Below are positions 1 to 5,975 of a stretch of 10,541 bases of DNA, one piece after another. A program made the translations under genes and the position numbers. The notes under the pieces are model-generated. The model had not been told where the DNA came from and did no database searches. It worked only from the letters and a program-made list of their open reading frames with translations. Within the stretch, counting starts at the first letter, position 1. Each line of letters opens with the position of its first letter. Source of the stretch: Streptococcus oralis (GTDB lineage Bacteria > Bacillota > Bacilli > Lactobacillales > Streptococcaceae); the NCBI GenBank assembly GCA_937930605.1, contig CALHBZ010000288.1, forward strand, positions 1 through 10,541, given 5' to 3'.

Positions 1-2
1 AG

Positions 3-695
3 ATTGAGCGTATTCCAATGACACCAATGCGTAAGGTTATCGCCCAACGTATGGTCGAATCCTACCTAACTGCGCCAACCTTCACGCTCAACTACGATGT
101 TGATATGTCTGAAATGCTGGCTCTTCGTAAGAAGGTTCTTGAACCAATCATGGAAGCAACTGGTAAGAAAATTACGGTTACGGATCTTCTTTCACTTGCT
201 GTTGTTAAGACATTGATGAAACACCCTTATATTAACGCTTCATTGACTGAAGACGGCAAGACTATTATTACTCATAATTATGTCAACCTTGCGATGGCGG
301 TTGGAATGGATAATGGATTGATGACACCTGTTGTTTACAATGCTGAGAAACTAAGTCTGTCAGAGTTGATAGTTGCATTTAAAGACGTTATTGGTCGTAC
401 CTTGGATGGTAAATTGGCTCCAAGTGAACTTCAAAATTCAACATTTACAATCAGTAACTTGGGAATGTTTGGTGTTCAGTCCTTTGGTCCAATCATCAAC
501 CAACCCAACTCAGCTATTCTGGGTGTAAGTTCGACAATCGAGAAACCAGTTGTTGTCAATGGTGAGATTGTTATCCGACCAATCATGAGTCTAGGATTAA
601 CCATTGACCACCGTGTCGTAGATGGTATGGCTGGTGCTAAGTTTATGAAAGACTTGAAAGCCTTGATTGAGAATCCAATCTCAATGTTGGTTTAA
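3..695 (+). CDS. pdhC: Dihydrolipoamide acyltransferase (E2) of a pyruvate/acetoin dehydrogenase complex, C-terminal part
   Basis: This is the catalytic end of an E2 acyltransferase, which moves the acyl group from its lipoyl arm to coenzyme A and forms the cytoplasmic core of a 2-oxoacid dehydrogenase complex. The reading frame is open to the window edge, so the N-terminal lipoyl and E1/E3-binding domains lie outside; 230 residues are visible. They start with the typical entry to the catalytic domain (RIPMTPMRKVIAQRM) and contain the active-site motif HRVVDG, with His encoded at 609-611 and Asp at 621-623. The segment SNLGMFGVQSFGPIINQPN is also typical of E2 cores. The E3 gene follows after 44 bp, and lplA after that, so this is one operon for a lipoylated complex. 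In pneumococci the complex is annotated either as pyruvate or acetoin dehydrogenase; the sequence seen here does not decide the substrate. The internal ATG at 18 is not a real start. Confidence 0.93.
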   Translation: MERIPMTPMRKVIAQRMVESYLTAPTFTLNYDVDMSEMLALRKKVLEPIMEATGKKITVTDLLSLAVVKTLMKHPYINASLTEDGKTIITHNYVNLAMAVGMDNGLMTPVVYNAEKLSLSELIVAFKDVIGRTLDGKLAPSELQNSTFTISNLGMFGVQSFGPIINQPNSAILGVSSTIEKPVVVNGEIVIRPIMSLGLTIDHRVVDGMAGAKFMKDLKALIENPISMLV

Positions 696-739
696 GTCAA
701 CTATTGTTATTTTAGAGATTTAGATAAAGGAAGTAAGAC

Positions 740-2443
740 ATGGCCTTAGAAGTAATTATGCCAAAAGCCGGCGTAGATATGACAGAAGGACAAATCGTCC
801 AATGGAATAAAAAAGTCGGAGAATTTGTAAAAGAAGGAGAAATCCTTTTGGAAATTATGACTGACAAAGTCAGCATGGAATTGGAAGCCGAAGAAGATGG
901 ATACTTGATTGCCATCCTTAAAGGAGATGGGGAAACCGTTCCAGTAACTGAAGTTATCGGTTACCTTGGTGAAGAAGGGGAAAACATCCCAACAGCTGGA
1001 GCGGCTGCGCCAGAATCAAAACCAGCACCTGCAGCAAGTGCCTCAAACGACGATGGTAAGAGCGATGATGCTTACGATATCGTTGTTATAGGTGGTGGTC
1101 CTGCTGGATACGTAGCTGCCATCAAAGCGGCCCAACTCGGTGGCAAGGTTGCCCTTGTTGAAAAATCTGAACTTGGTGGAACCTGCTTGAACCGTGGCTG
1201 TATCCCAACCAAGACCTACCTTCACAACGCTGAAATCATCGAAAACATCGGTCATGCAGCAAACCGTGGTATCGTCATTGAAAATCCAAACTTCACTGTA
1301 GATATGGACAAACTCCTTGAAACCAAGTCTAAGGTTGTCAATACTTTGGTTGGCGGAGTTGCAGGTCTTCTTCGTAGCTACGGAGTTACTGTTCATAAGG
1401 GAATTGGTACCATCACTAAAGACAAGAATGTCTTGGTAAATGGTTCGGAATTGCTTGAAACCAAGAAAATCATCCTTGCTGGTGGTTCAAAAGTCAGCAA
1501 GATCAACGTTCCTGGTATGGAATCTTCACTCGTGATGACCAGTGATGACATTCTTGAAATGAACGAAGTTCCAGAAAGCCTTGTTATCATCGGTGGTGGA
1601 GTTGTCGGTATCGAACTCGGTCAGGCCTTCATGACGTTTGGTTCAAAAGTAACTGTTATCGAAATGATGGACCGTATCGTTCCAGCTATGGATGCTGAAG
1701 TTTCTAAGAACCTTCGCTTGATCCTTGAGCGTAAAGGAATGACCATCTTAACAGGTACAAAATTGCAAGAAATCATCGAAGAAAATGGTCAACTTCGTAT
1801 CAAGGTTGAAGGAAAAGACGATATCATTGCAAATAAAGCTCTTCTTTCAATCGGTCGTGTACCAGATCTTGAAGGAATTGGCGATGTTGAGTTTGAATTG
1901 GATCGTGGTCGCATCAAGGTCAACGAATACATGGAAACTTCTGTTCCGGGTATCTATGCCCCAGGTGACATCAATGGTACCAAGATGTTGGCTCACGCAG
2001 CCTTCCGTATGGGTGAAGTTGCCGCTGAGAATGCGCTTAAAGGAAACCATGTCGTAGCGAAACTCAACTTGACTCCTGCAGCCATTTACACTCTTCCTGA
2101 AGTAGCAGCAGTAGGTTTAACAGAAGAGCAAGCTCGTGAGAAATACGATGTTGCTATCGGTAAATTCAACTTTGCGGCTAACGGACGTGCCATTGCTTCT
2201 GATGCGGCTCAAGGTTTCGTTAAAGTCATTGCAGATAAGAAATACGGAGAAATCCTTGGTGTCCATATCATCGGTCCTGCAGCAGCAGAATTGATCAACG
2301 AAGCGTCAAGCATTATTGAAATGGAAATCACTGTTGAAGAAATGCTGAAGACTATCCACGGACACCCAACTTACTCTGAAGTTATGTACGAAGCATTTGC
2401 AGATGTTCTAGGAATGGCTATCCATTCACCTAAGAAAAAATAA
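740..2443 (+). CDS. lpd: Dihydrolipoamide dehydrogenase (E3) with fused N-terminal lipoyl domain
   Basis: E3 reoxidises the dihydrolipoyl groups of the complex, passing electrons through a redox disulfide and FAD to NAD+. The 567 residues are about 90 more than a standard E3 because a lipoyl domain (residues 1-80) is fused at the front; its lipoylated lysine is K43 in TDKVSME. An Ala/Pro-rich linker (about 85-105) follows. The FAD-binding GGGPAG is at 118-123, the redox disulfide is C149/C154 in GGTCLNRGCIPTK, the NAD-binding GGGVVG is at 285-290, and the C-terminal catalytic pair is H542/E547 in HPTYSE. The ATG at 740 is preceded by AAGGAAG at 727-733. It follows the E2 gene and precedes lplA, which would supply the lipoate on K43. 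Pneumococcal E3 proteins are known to carry such a fused lipoyl domain. All catalytic residues are present, so it should be active. Confidence 0.96.
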   Translation: MALEVIMPKAGVDMTEGQIVQWNKKVGEFVKEGEILLEIMTDKVSMELEAEEDGYLIAILKGDGETVPVTEVIGYLGEEGENIPTAGAAAPESKPAPAASASNDDGKSDDAYDIVVIGGGPAGYVAAIKAAQLGGKVALVEKSELGGTCLNRGCIPTKTYLHNAEIIENIGHAANRGIVIENPNFTVDMDKLLETKSKVVNTLVGGVAGLLRSYGVTVHKGIGTITKDKNVLVNGSELLETKKIILAGGSKVSKINVPGMESSLVMTSDDILEMNEVPESLVIIGGGVVGIELGQAFMTFGSKVTVIEMMDRIVPAMDAEVSKNLRLILERKGMTILTGTKLQEIIEENGQLRIKVEGKDDIIANKALLSIGRVPDLEGIGDVEFELDRGRIKVNEYMETSVPGIYAPGDINGTKMLAHAAFRMGEVAAENALKGNHVVAKLNLTPAAIYTLPEVAAVGLTEEQAREKYDVAIGKFNFAANGRAIASDAAQGFVKVIADKKYGEILGVHIIGPAAAELINEASSIIEMEITVEEMLKTIHGHPTYSEVMYEAFADVLGMAIHSPKKK

Positions 2444-2449
2444 ATCGAA

Positions 2450-2487
2450 GATAGAATAGACTGGAAAGGTATTTTCCAGTCTCTATC
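2450..2487 (+). promoter_or_regulatory. Stem-loop between lpd and lplA
   Basis: A perfect 10-bp inverted repeat, AGACTGGAAA (2458-2467) and TTTCCAGTCT (2473-2482), has a 5-base loop. It can be extended by GATAG (2450-2454) pairing with CTATC (2483-2487) across a 3-base bulge. It starts 6 bases after the lpd stop and ends 15 bases before the lplA ATG. No T-run follows, so it is not a standard intrinsic terminator. It could stabilise the upstream mRNA, be a processing site, or lower lplA expression relative to lpd. The pairing is seen; the function is inferred. Confidence 0.6.
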
Positions 2488-2502
2488 GTATAAAGGGATA
2501 TC

Positions 2503-3492
2503 ATGAAATACATTATCAATCATTCAAACGACACTGCCTTTAATATCGCCTTGGAAGAATATGCCTTTAAACATCTTTTGGATGAGGATCAAATCTTCCT
2601 ACTTTGGATTAACAAGCCATCTATCATTGTTGGACGTCACCAGAATACTATCGAAGAAATCAACCGTGATTATGTTCGAGAAAATGGTATTGAGGTAGTC
2701 CGCCGTATCAGCGGTGGCGGAGCTGTTTATCACGACCTAAACAACCTCAACTACACCATCATCTCAAAAGAAGATGAAAACCGCGCCTTTGACTTTAAGA
2801 GCTTCTCAACTCCAGTTATCAATACCTTGGCTCAACTTGGTGTAAAAGCTGAATTTACAGGTCGTAATGACCTTGAGATTGACGGTAAGAAATTCTGTGG
2901 AAATGCCCAAGCCTATATCAATGGCCGTATCATGCACCATGGTTGCTTGCTCTTCGATGTTGATTTGTCAGTCCTTGCCAATGCTCTGAAAGTTTCAAAA
3001 GATAAATTTGAGTCAAAAGGTGTGAAATCCGTCCGTGCCCGTGTAACCAATATTATCAATGAATTACCAGAAAAAATCACAGTTGAAGAATTCCGTGATT
3101 TGCTATTGGAATACATGAAAAAAGAGTACCCAGAAATGACCGAATACGTTTTTTCTGAAGAAGAATTGGCTGAAATTAATCGCATCAAGGATACCAAGTT
3201 TGGAACTTGGGACTGGAACTACGGTAAATCACCTGAATTTAACATTCGTCGTGGAACAAAATTCACTAGTGGTAAAGTGGAAGTCTTTGCCAATGTTCTC
3301 GAATCAAAAATCCAAGATATCAAGATTTATGGTGACTTCTTTGGTATCGAAGACGTTGCTGCAGTAGAAGATGTCCTCCGCGGTGTTAAATACGAACGCG
3401 AAGATGTCCTCAAAGCACTGGAAACAATAGATATTACCCGCTACTTTGCCGGTATCAGCCGTGAGGAAATCGCTGAAGCAGTGGTGGGATAA
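2503..3492 (+). CDS. lplA: Lipoate-protein ligase A
   Basis: This cytoplasmic enzyme activates free lipoate with ATP and joins it to the acceptor lysine of lipoyl domains, here plausibly those of E2 and of the fused domain on Lpd. At 329 residues it has the usual two-domain length of LplA (E. coli about 337). The N-terminal ligase domain shows GRHQNT, the lipoyl-AMP binding segment RRISGGGAVYHD beginning at R67, and NDLEIDGKKFCGNAQ with the expected catalytic lysine at K130. The C-terminal part from about residue 245 (TWDWNYGKSPEF) is the small accessory domain. A GGGAT ribosome binding site lies just before the ATG. It is the third visible gene of the operon, separated from lpd by a hairpin and followed at once by a terminator. 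This operon-linked ligase is common in streptococci, which scavenge lipoate. A second ligase elsewhere in the genome cannot be excluded. Confidence 0.95.
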   Translation: MKYIINHSNDTAFNIALEEYAFKHLLDEDQIFLLWINKPSIIVGRHQNTIEEINRDYVRENGIEVVRRISGGGAVYHDLNNLNYTIISKEDENRAFDFKSFSTPVINTLAQLGVKAEFTGRNDLEIDGKKFCGNAQAYINGRIMHHGCLLFDVDLSVLANALKVSKDKFESKGVKSVRARVTNIINELPEKITVEEFRDLLLEYMKKEYPEMTEYVFSEEELAEINRIKDTKFGTWDWNYGKSPEFNIRRGTKFTSGKVEVFANVLESKIQDIKIYGDFFGIEDVAAVEDVLRGVKYEREDVLKALETIDITRYFAGISREEIAEAVVG

Positions 3493-3495
3493 GGA

Positions 3496-3526
3496 AAAAG
3501 AATCCATTTATGATGGATTCTTTTAT
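3496..3526 (+). terminator. Intrinsic terminator after lplA
   Basis: AAAAGAATCCAT (3496-3507) pairs over 12 bp with ATGGATTCTTTT (3513-3524) around a 5-base loop, ending in a T-run. It begins 4 bases after the lplA stop and closes the dehydrogenase operon. The A-run on the left arm could give some function on the other strand too. Confidence 0.88.
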
Positions 3527-3559
3527 TAGGGTTAAACTTAATAATCATGCTGATTAGAT

Positions 3560-3565
3560 TATAAT
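3560..3565 (+). promoter_or_regulatory. -10 box of the promoter for the 213-residue orphan gene
   Basis: A perfect TATAAT lies at 3560-3565, between the lplA terminator and the next gene. No good -35 is seen at 17 bp (CTTAAT at 3537-3542), so strength is uncertain. Transcription would begin near 3572, which places the ribosome binding site GGAG (3584-3587) in the transcript and favours the ATG at 3598. Confidence 0.55.
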
Positions 3566-3597
3566 AGAGAGGAAAAATGAAAAGGAGTTATTCATTA

Positions 3598-4239
3598 ATG
3601 TTAGAAATTCCAGTAGAAAGTCTTAATCTATTTGAACAGTTAGACCGCAATGTTGTTGCTTTCTATAGAAATGAAGAAATTTATCAAACTGAAAGTTTAA
3701 ATATAAGCATCACACAAGAACATTATGATATGAAATACAAAGAGCTTCAGCCTTTAGGATACCAGGCTGTTCAAATACCTTTAGGAATGGCTTTAGATAA
3801 TGTAATCCAACAAGCCTATTTCCAAAATCTTATAATTGGCGGTCTTCTGCCCGATGAAATCAAAGTAAACAAAGAGGACTTAATGCCTTTGAAAGATATT
3901 GTTGATAGTTTTTGTATTATGTATGCTGCAGCAAACAACCGACTTGAAAATAGTAAGGCTTATGAACTTATGAAAGATAAGACAGTGTTCTTTATTGGTA
4001 AACTGTTAACTGAAAAACTTAAAAGTGGTGACGAAATTTCGTATATGGGAATCGAAAGAGAATCAGCTGATGGAACTCCTTATGAAGCAGTAAAATGTTT
4101 TCTAACTAAAGAGAGTGCTGAGCAGTACAATGATTCAAAAAAACCTGTAAGCTCAGCAAATCTAGCCTATCTGCAAGCCTTTTGGGGTAAACCAGTAATT
4201 ATAGAGCCACACCGTAACTACTGGATTGAGTTTAAATAA
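3598..4239 (+). CDS. Uncharacterised protein, possibly SseB-like (213 residues)
   Basis: I do not recognise this family with certainty. The protein is soluble-looking, with no signal peptide or membrane segment. The C-terminal half (TVFFIGKL... GTPYEAVKCFLTKESAEQYN... NYWIEF) alternates strands and helices in a way reminiscent of SseB-type domains; that is an impression, not a match. The frame also offers an ATG at 3577, seven codons earlier, but AAAAGGAG at 3580-3587 lies 10 bases before the ATG at 3598, and the TATAAT at 3560-3565 would leave the 3577 ribosome binding site outside or at the very edge of the transcript. I therefore choose 3598. The gene is AT-rich with many rare-type codons compared with the optimised lpd and lplA. 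It has its own promoter and terminator and sits next to the terminus site, so it looks like an accessory insertion. Function unknown. Confidence 0.75.
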   Translation: MLEIPVESLNLFEQLDRNVVAFYRNEEIYQTESLNISITQEHYDMKYKELQPLGYQAVQIPLGMALDNVIQQAYFQNLIIGGLLPDEIKVNKEDLMPLKDIVDSFCIMYAAANNRLENSKAYELMKDKTVFFIGKLLTEKLKSGDEISYMGIERESADGTPYEAVKCFLTKESAEQYNDSKKPVSSANLAYLQAFWGKPVIIEPHRNYWIEFK

Positions 4240-4242
4240 CTA

Positions 4243-4279
4243 AAAAACGAAAGATCAATTCCTTTTATCTTTCGTTTTT
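4243..4279. terminator. Bidirectional terminator between the orphan gene and xerS
   Basis: AAAAACGAAAGAT (4243-4255) and ATCTTTCGTTTTT (4267-4279) form a 13-bp perfect stem with an 11-base loop. T-runs appear on both strands (4275-4279 on +, and the A-run 4242-4247 read on -). It ends the orphan gene on + and the convergent xerS on -, whose stop is 40 bases away. Confidence 0.88.
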
Positions 4280-4318
4280 CAGGGATAGTTAATTTACATA
4301 ATTTATAATATGTAGCGC

Positions 4319-5389
4319 TTATAAACTGTCTAAAGCATTCTTTTGTTCATCATTGACGATATGGGTATAGAGGTCAGTGACTTGTGTACTAGCATGCCCT
4401 AACTGGTGGCTGACCAAAACTTGCGATTTAGTAGCATCATAGAGCCTAGTTGCCAGGGTATGGCGTAGTTTGTGTGGAGTTACACGGACTTTGAAGTCCT
4501 CAGAGTACTTAGCAACCATCTTTTCAACACTAGAAGCATCGATACGATTGGGAACGCCACGATATAAGGTCAGAAAGAGTGCTGTATCAGTCTTTTCCGT
4601 CTTATAGCGTTGATTTCTAATGGCGAGATAATTCTCTAGGTAAGGCTTGGCAAAGGCAGCGACATTAACTGAGTCTCGTTTACCCCCTTTCCGAGTGACA
4701 TCAATAACCATCATTCTGAGATTAAGGTCTCTTAGATCCAGATTAACCGCTTCAGATAAGCGAACACCAGACGCCAAGAGAAGGGCAATAATAGCCAAAT
4801 CACGTTCTTTATTCTTATTAAATGATGAGAGAGCGCGATTTGAGAGCTGTTGTGGGTACTCCTGGTCGATATAGGTTAGAAAACCTTCTGTTTCATCACC
4901 TAAAAAGAGTTTTTGCTTGATGTTTTCAGCTCTGGCAGCAAGGGTTTCTTTCTTTTTCTTAGTTGAAACTTTCTTCATTACATTACGATAGAAATAGGGC
5001 TCTCCTTGGTCGTTTTCAACTTCCTCAGTTAGATACTTGTAAAGACTGGACAATGCTGACAAGGTCCGATTGATGGTTGTCTGAGAAACACCTTGCTTGG
5101 TTGTATTAGCGTTTAGCAAAGGCCGTTCTCGTAGATAAAGGATAAAGGATTCCATGTCTTTCTTTGACATGTTTTCCAAGACCGATAAAGGAATATCAGC
5201 TATTTTATCAGCGTTTGAAATCCCAGACTCTAAAACCCAGTTAAAAAATCGATCGTATTCCTTGAGGTATTCGTACAAGGTTGTAAAACTATAAGGGACA
5301 GCAAGCTTAGATTGGTAGTATTCCAGAACATACCAGGGCATGATTTGTTTTAGTTTATCGATTCGTTCTAGTAAAATCTCACGTTTCAT
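4319..5389 (-). CDS. xerS: Tyrosine recombinase XerS (chromosome dimer resolution)
   Basis: XerS is the single tyrosine recombinase used by streptococci and lactococci in place of XerC/XerD; it resolves chromosome dimers at difSL with the help of FtsK at the division septum. The protein has an N-terminal SAM-like core-binding domain (about residues 1-165) and a C-terminal catalytic domain. The full catalytic set is visible: R210 (GVRLSEAV), K234 (TRKGGKR), H306 and R309 (HKLRHT), H332 (LGHAS) and the nucleophile Y341 (DLYTH). The frame has an earlier ATG at 5399-5401, but its GGAG (just inside that ATG) is the ribosome binding site for the ATG at 5387-5389, 7 bases away. This gives 356 residues, the length and numbering I recall for XerS. 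The gene points towards its own target: difSL lies about 50 bp upstream of the start. It ends at a bidirectional terminator. Confidence 0.96.
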   Translation of the reverse strand: MKREILLERIDKLKQIMPWYVLEYYQSKLAVPYSFTTLYEYLKEYDRFFNWVLESGISNADKIADIPLSVLENMSKKDMESFILYLRERPLLNANTTKQGVSQTTINRTLSALSSLYKYLTEEVENDQGEPYFYRNVMKKVSTKKKKETLAARAENIKQKLFLGDETEGFLTYIDQEYPQQLSNRALSSFNKNKERDLAIIALLLASGVRLSEAVNLDLRDLNLRMMVIDVTRKGGKRDSVNVAAFAKPYLENYLAIRNQRYKTEKTDTALFLTLYRGVPNRIDASSVEKMVAKYSEDFKVRVTPHKLRHTLATRLYDATKSQVLVSHQLGHASTQVTDLYTHIVNDEQKNALDSL

Positions 5390-5403
5390 GATTTTCTCCA
5401 TAA

Positions 5404-5435
5404 ATAAGTCTACTAGTAGTATAGCATAGACTTAT
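5404..5435. repeat. 9-bp inverted repeat bracketing the xerS -10 box
   Basis: ATAAGTCTA (5404-5412) and TAGACTTAT (5427-5435) are perfect inverse copies separated by 14 bp that contain the xerS -10 box (5418-5423). Because transcription would start near 5411, only one arm is transcribed, so this is more likely a protein-binding operator in DNA than an RNA hairpin. The binding protein is unknown. Confidence 0.55.
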
Positions 5436-5446
5436 ATATTTTTCAA
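5418..5446 (-). promoter_or_regulatory. xerS promoter, -35 inside difSL
   Basis: Read on the - strand, TTGAAA (5441-5446) is followed by a 17-bp spacer and TATACT (5418-5423), with an extended TG one base before the -10. The start point would be near 5411, 22 bases before the xerS ATG. The -35 hexamer is the last six bases of difSL, so XerS bound to its site would cover its own promoter. Confidence 0.8.
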
Positions 5447-5471
5447 GAAAATTATAGTTTTTCGGAAAGAT
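5441..5471 (-). other. difSL: difSL chromosome dimer resolution site
   Basis: This 31-bp stretch matches the XerS target site as I remember it from streptococci and lactococci. On + its left arm is TTTCAAGAAAA (5441-5451), the centre is TTATAG (5452-5457), and the right arm is TTTTTCGGAAA (5458-5468), followed by GAT. The arms are imperfect inverted repeats (8 of 11 positions), which is the known asymmetry of difSL. The location immediately upstream of xerS is the conserved arrangement in these genera. It marks the replication terminus region, where the two new chromosomes are separated. The identification rests on remembered consensus plus position. Confidence 0.92.
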
Positions 5472-5514
5472 GTTATAGAATCTTTTATAGATTTTGTAGA
5501 AAGGAATAAAATAG

Positions 5515-5553
5515 AAAAAAGACTTAGATCTATGAAATACAGAACCAAGTCTT
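5515..5553 (-). terminator. Intrinsic terminator on the - strand after the small membrane gene
   Basis: On -, the segment from 5553 to 5541 pairs with 5531 to 5519 over 13 positions with one T-T mismatch and one G-T pair, around a 9-base loop, and is followed by a T-run (A-run 5515-5520 on +). It starts 8 bases after the stop of the small gene at 5562. It stops transcription from the right before it reaches difSL and the xerS promoter. Confidence 0.85.
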
Positions 5554-5561
5554 AGGAGTTA

Positions 5562-5756
5562 TTATTGTGAATCATTATCTAGTGCTTTTTCTAGTTTCCA
5601 AATACTAAGCCAGAATGAAATAGTCAGCAGAATAAGGAAAATAAAAAAGAGATTATCAGTAACGATACTTCTGTTCATTCTACATAACTGAAGAGCTATA
5701 TAAGGAGCTATGAGATACAAAATACATTGTATAATTGCTATTGTTTTCTTTTTCAT
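5562..5756 (-). CDS. Small membrane protein, two predicted helices (64 residues)
   Basis: I do not recognise this protein. From the ATG at 5754-5756 it begins MKKKTIAIIQ and has two hydrophobic segments, about residues 5-22 and 42-58, joined by a short polar loop (RMNRSIVTDN), with a charged tail (KLEKALDNDSQ). It is probably an inner-membrane protein. The frame is open further upstream, with an ATG at 5817-5819 and a TTG at 5856-5858, but the TTG is part of a -35 box and the 5819 ATG would lie only a few bases after the predicted transcript start. No strong ribosome binding site stands directly before 5756; the nearest, AGAAAGGAG (5793-5801), is separated from it by a small hairpin. A promoter and a terminator on the same strand support the gene; the exact start is uncertain. 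Confidence 0.55.
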   Translation of the reverse strand: MKKKTIAIIQCILYLIAPYIALQLCRMNRSIVTDNLFFIFLILLTISFWLSIWKLEKALDNDSQ

Positions 5757-5767
5757 GATTTTAATCT

Positions 5768-5790
5768 TACTGTACAGATTTGATACAGTA
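5768..5790 (-). promoter_or_regulatory. Leader hairpin between ribosome binding site and start of the small membrane gene
   Basis: TACTGTA and TACAGTA (5784-5790 and 5768-5774 read on -) form a 7-bp stem with a 9-base loop. It lies 2 bases after GGAG (5793-5796) and 11 bases before the ATG at 5756. If it folds, the distance from GGAG to ATG drops from 36 to about 13 bases, closer to a usable spacing. It could also be an operator. Seen as a repeat; the role is inferred. Confidence 0.35.
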
Positions 5791-5829
5791 AACTCCTTTC
5801 TAGCTTTATGCTTTATCATTTCTAACTCA

Positions 5830-5858
5830 ATTATAGTCTTATTTTTAAGAAAGTTCAA
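5830..5858 (-). promoter_or_regulatory. Promoter of the small membrane protein gene
   Basis: On -, TTGAAC (5853-5858), a 17-bp spacer and a perfect TATAAT (5830-5835) form a near-consensus sigma-A promoter. Transcription would begin near 5823, leaving a leader of about 67 bases before the ATG at 5756. It lies downstream of clc, so the small gene need not depend on the clc operon. Confidence 0.75.
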
Positions 5859-5876
5859 TTACTTATATGTTAAATA

Positions 5877-5913
5877 TCTTATCAGTAAGAAATAACCAAT
5901 CTCATTACTGAGA
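5877..5913. repeat. Cluster of short nested palindromes between clc and the small gene
   Basis: TCTTATCAGTAAGA (5877-5890) and TCTCATTACTGAGA (5900-5913) are each 5-bp stems with 4-base loops. Between them, TCAGTAA (5882-5888) and TTACTGA (5905-5911) form a further 7-bp inverted repeat. They lie about 20-55 bp upstream of the small-gene -35, where an operator could be. No clear T-run terminator is seen after clc, so read-through into the small gene is possible. Nothing else is seen in 5859-5975. Confidence 0.35.
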
Positions 5914-5975
5914 ATCGATTTTCTAATGTTTTTAAGTATATTTTATCACATAACATAAATTATGTAAACAAGCTC

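Noticed and set aside
1043..1396. Open - strand frame opposite lpd (about 117 codons).
   Set aside because: It is antisense to a strongly conserved gene, has no ribosome binding site or family resemblance, and follows from the codon bias of lpd.
3577..3597. Earlier ATG for the orphan gene at 3577.
   Set aside because: The TATAAT at 3560-3565 would start the transcript at about 3572, losing its ribosome binding site, whereas AAAAGGAG at 3580-3587 fits the ATG at 3598.
5268..5275. TACGAATA on the - strand, identical to the core of the competence (ComX) box.
   Set aside because: It lies inside xerS, encoding Tyr-Glu-Tyr, has no T-rich stretch after it, and no gene starts nearby on that strand.
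5390..5401. Earlier ATG of xerS at 5399-5401.
   Set aside because: This ATG overlaps the GGAG that serves the ATG at 5389, and the family length of 356 residues agrees with the latter.
5710..5895. A + strand frame for a 61-residue hydrophobic peptide with AAGGAG just upstream, antisense to the small membrane gene.
   Set aside because: The ribosome binding site is only 2 bases from the ATG, no good + strand promoter or terminator is seen, and the - strand has a full promoter and terminator over the same DNA. A small hydrophobic toxin cannot be fully excluded.
5953..5965. ACATAA/TTATGT palindrome after clc, similar to the inner part of the palindrome at 9269-9306.
   Set aside because: The shared part is only 6 AT-rich bases per arm, which is easily chance in this sequence, and no T-run makes it a terminator.
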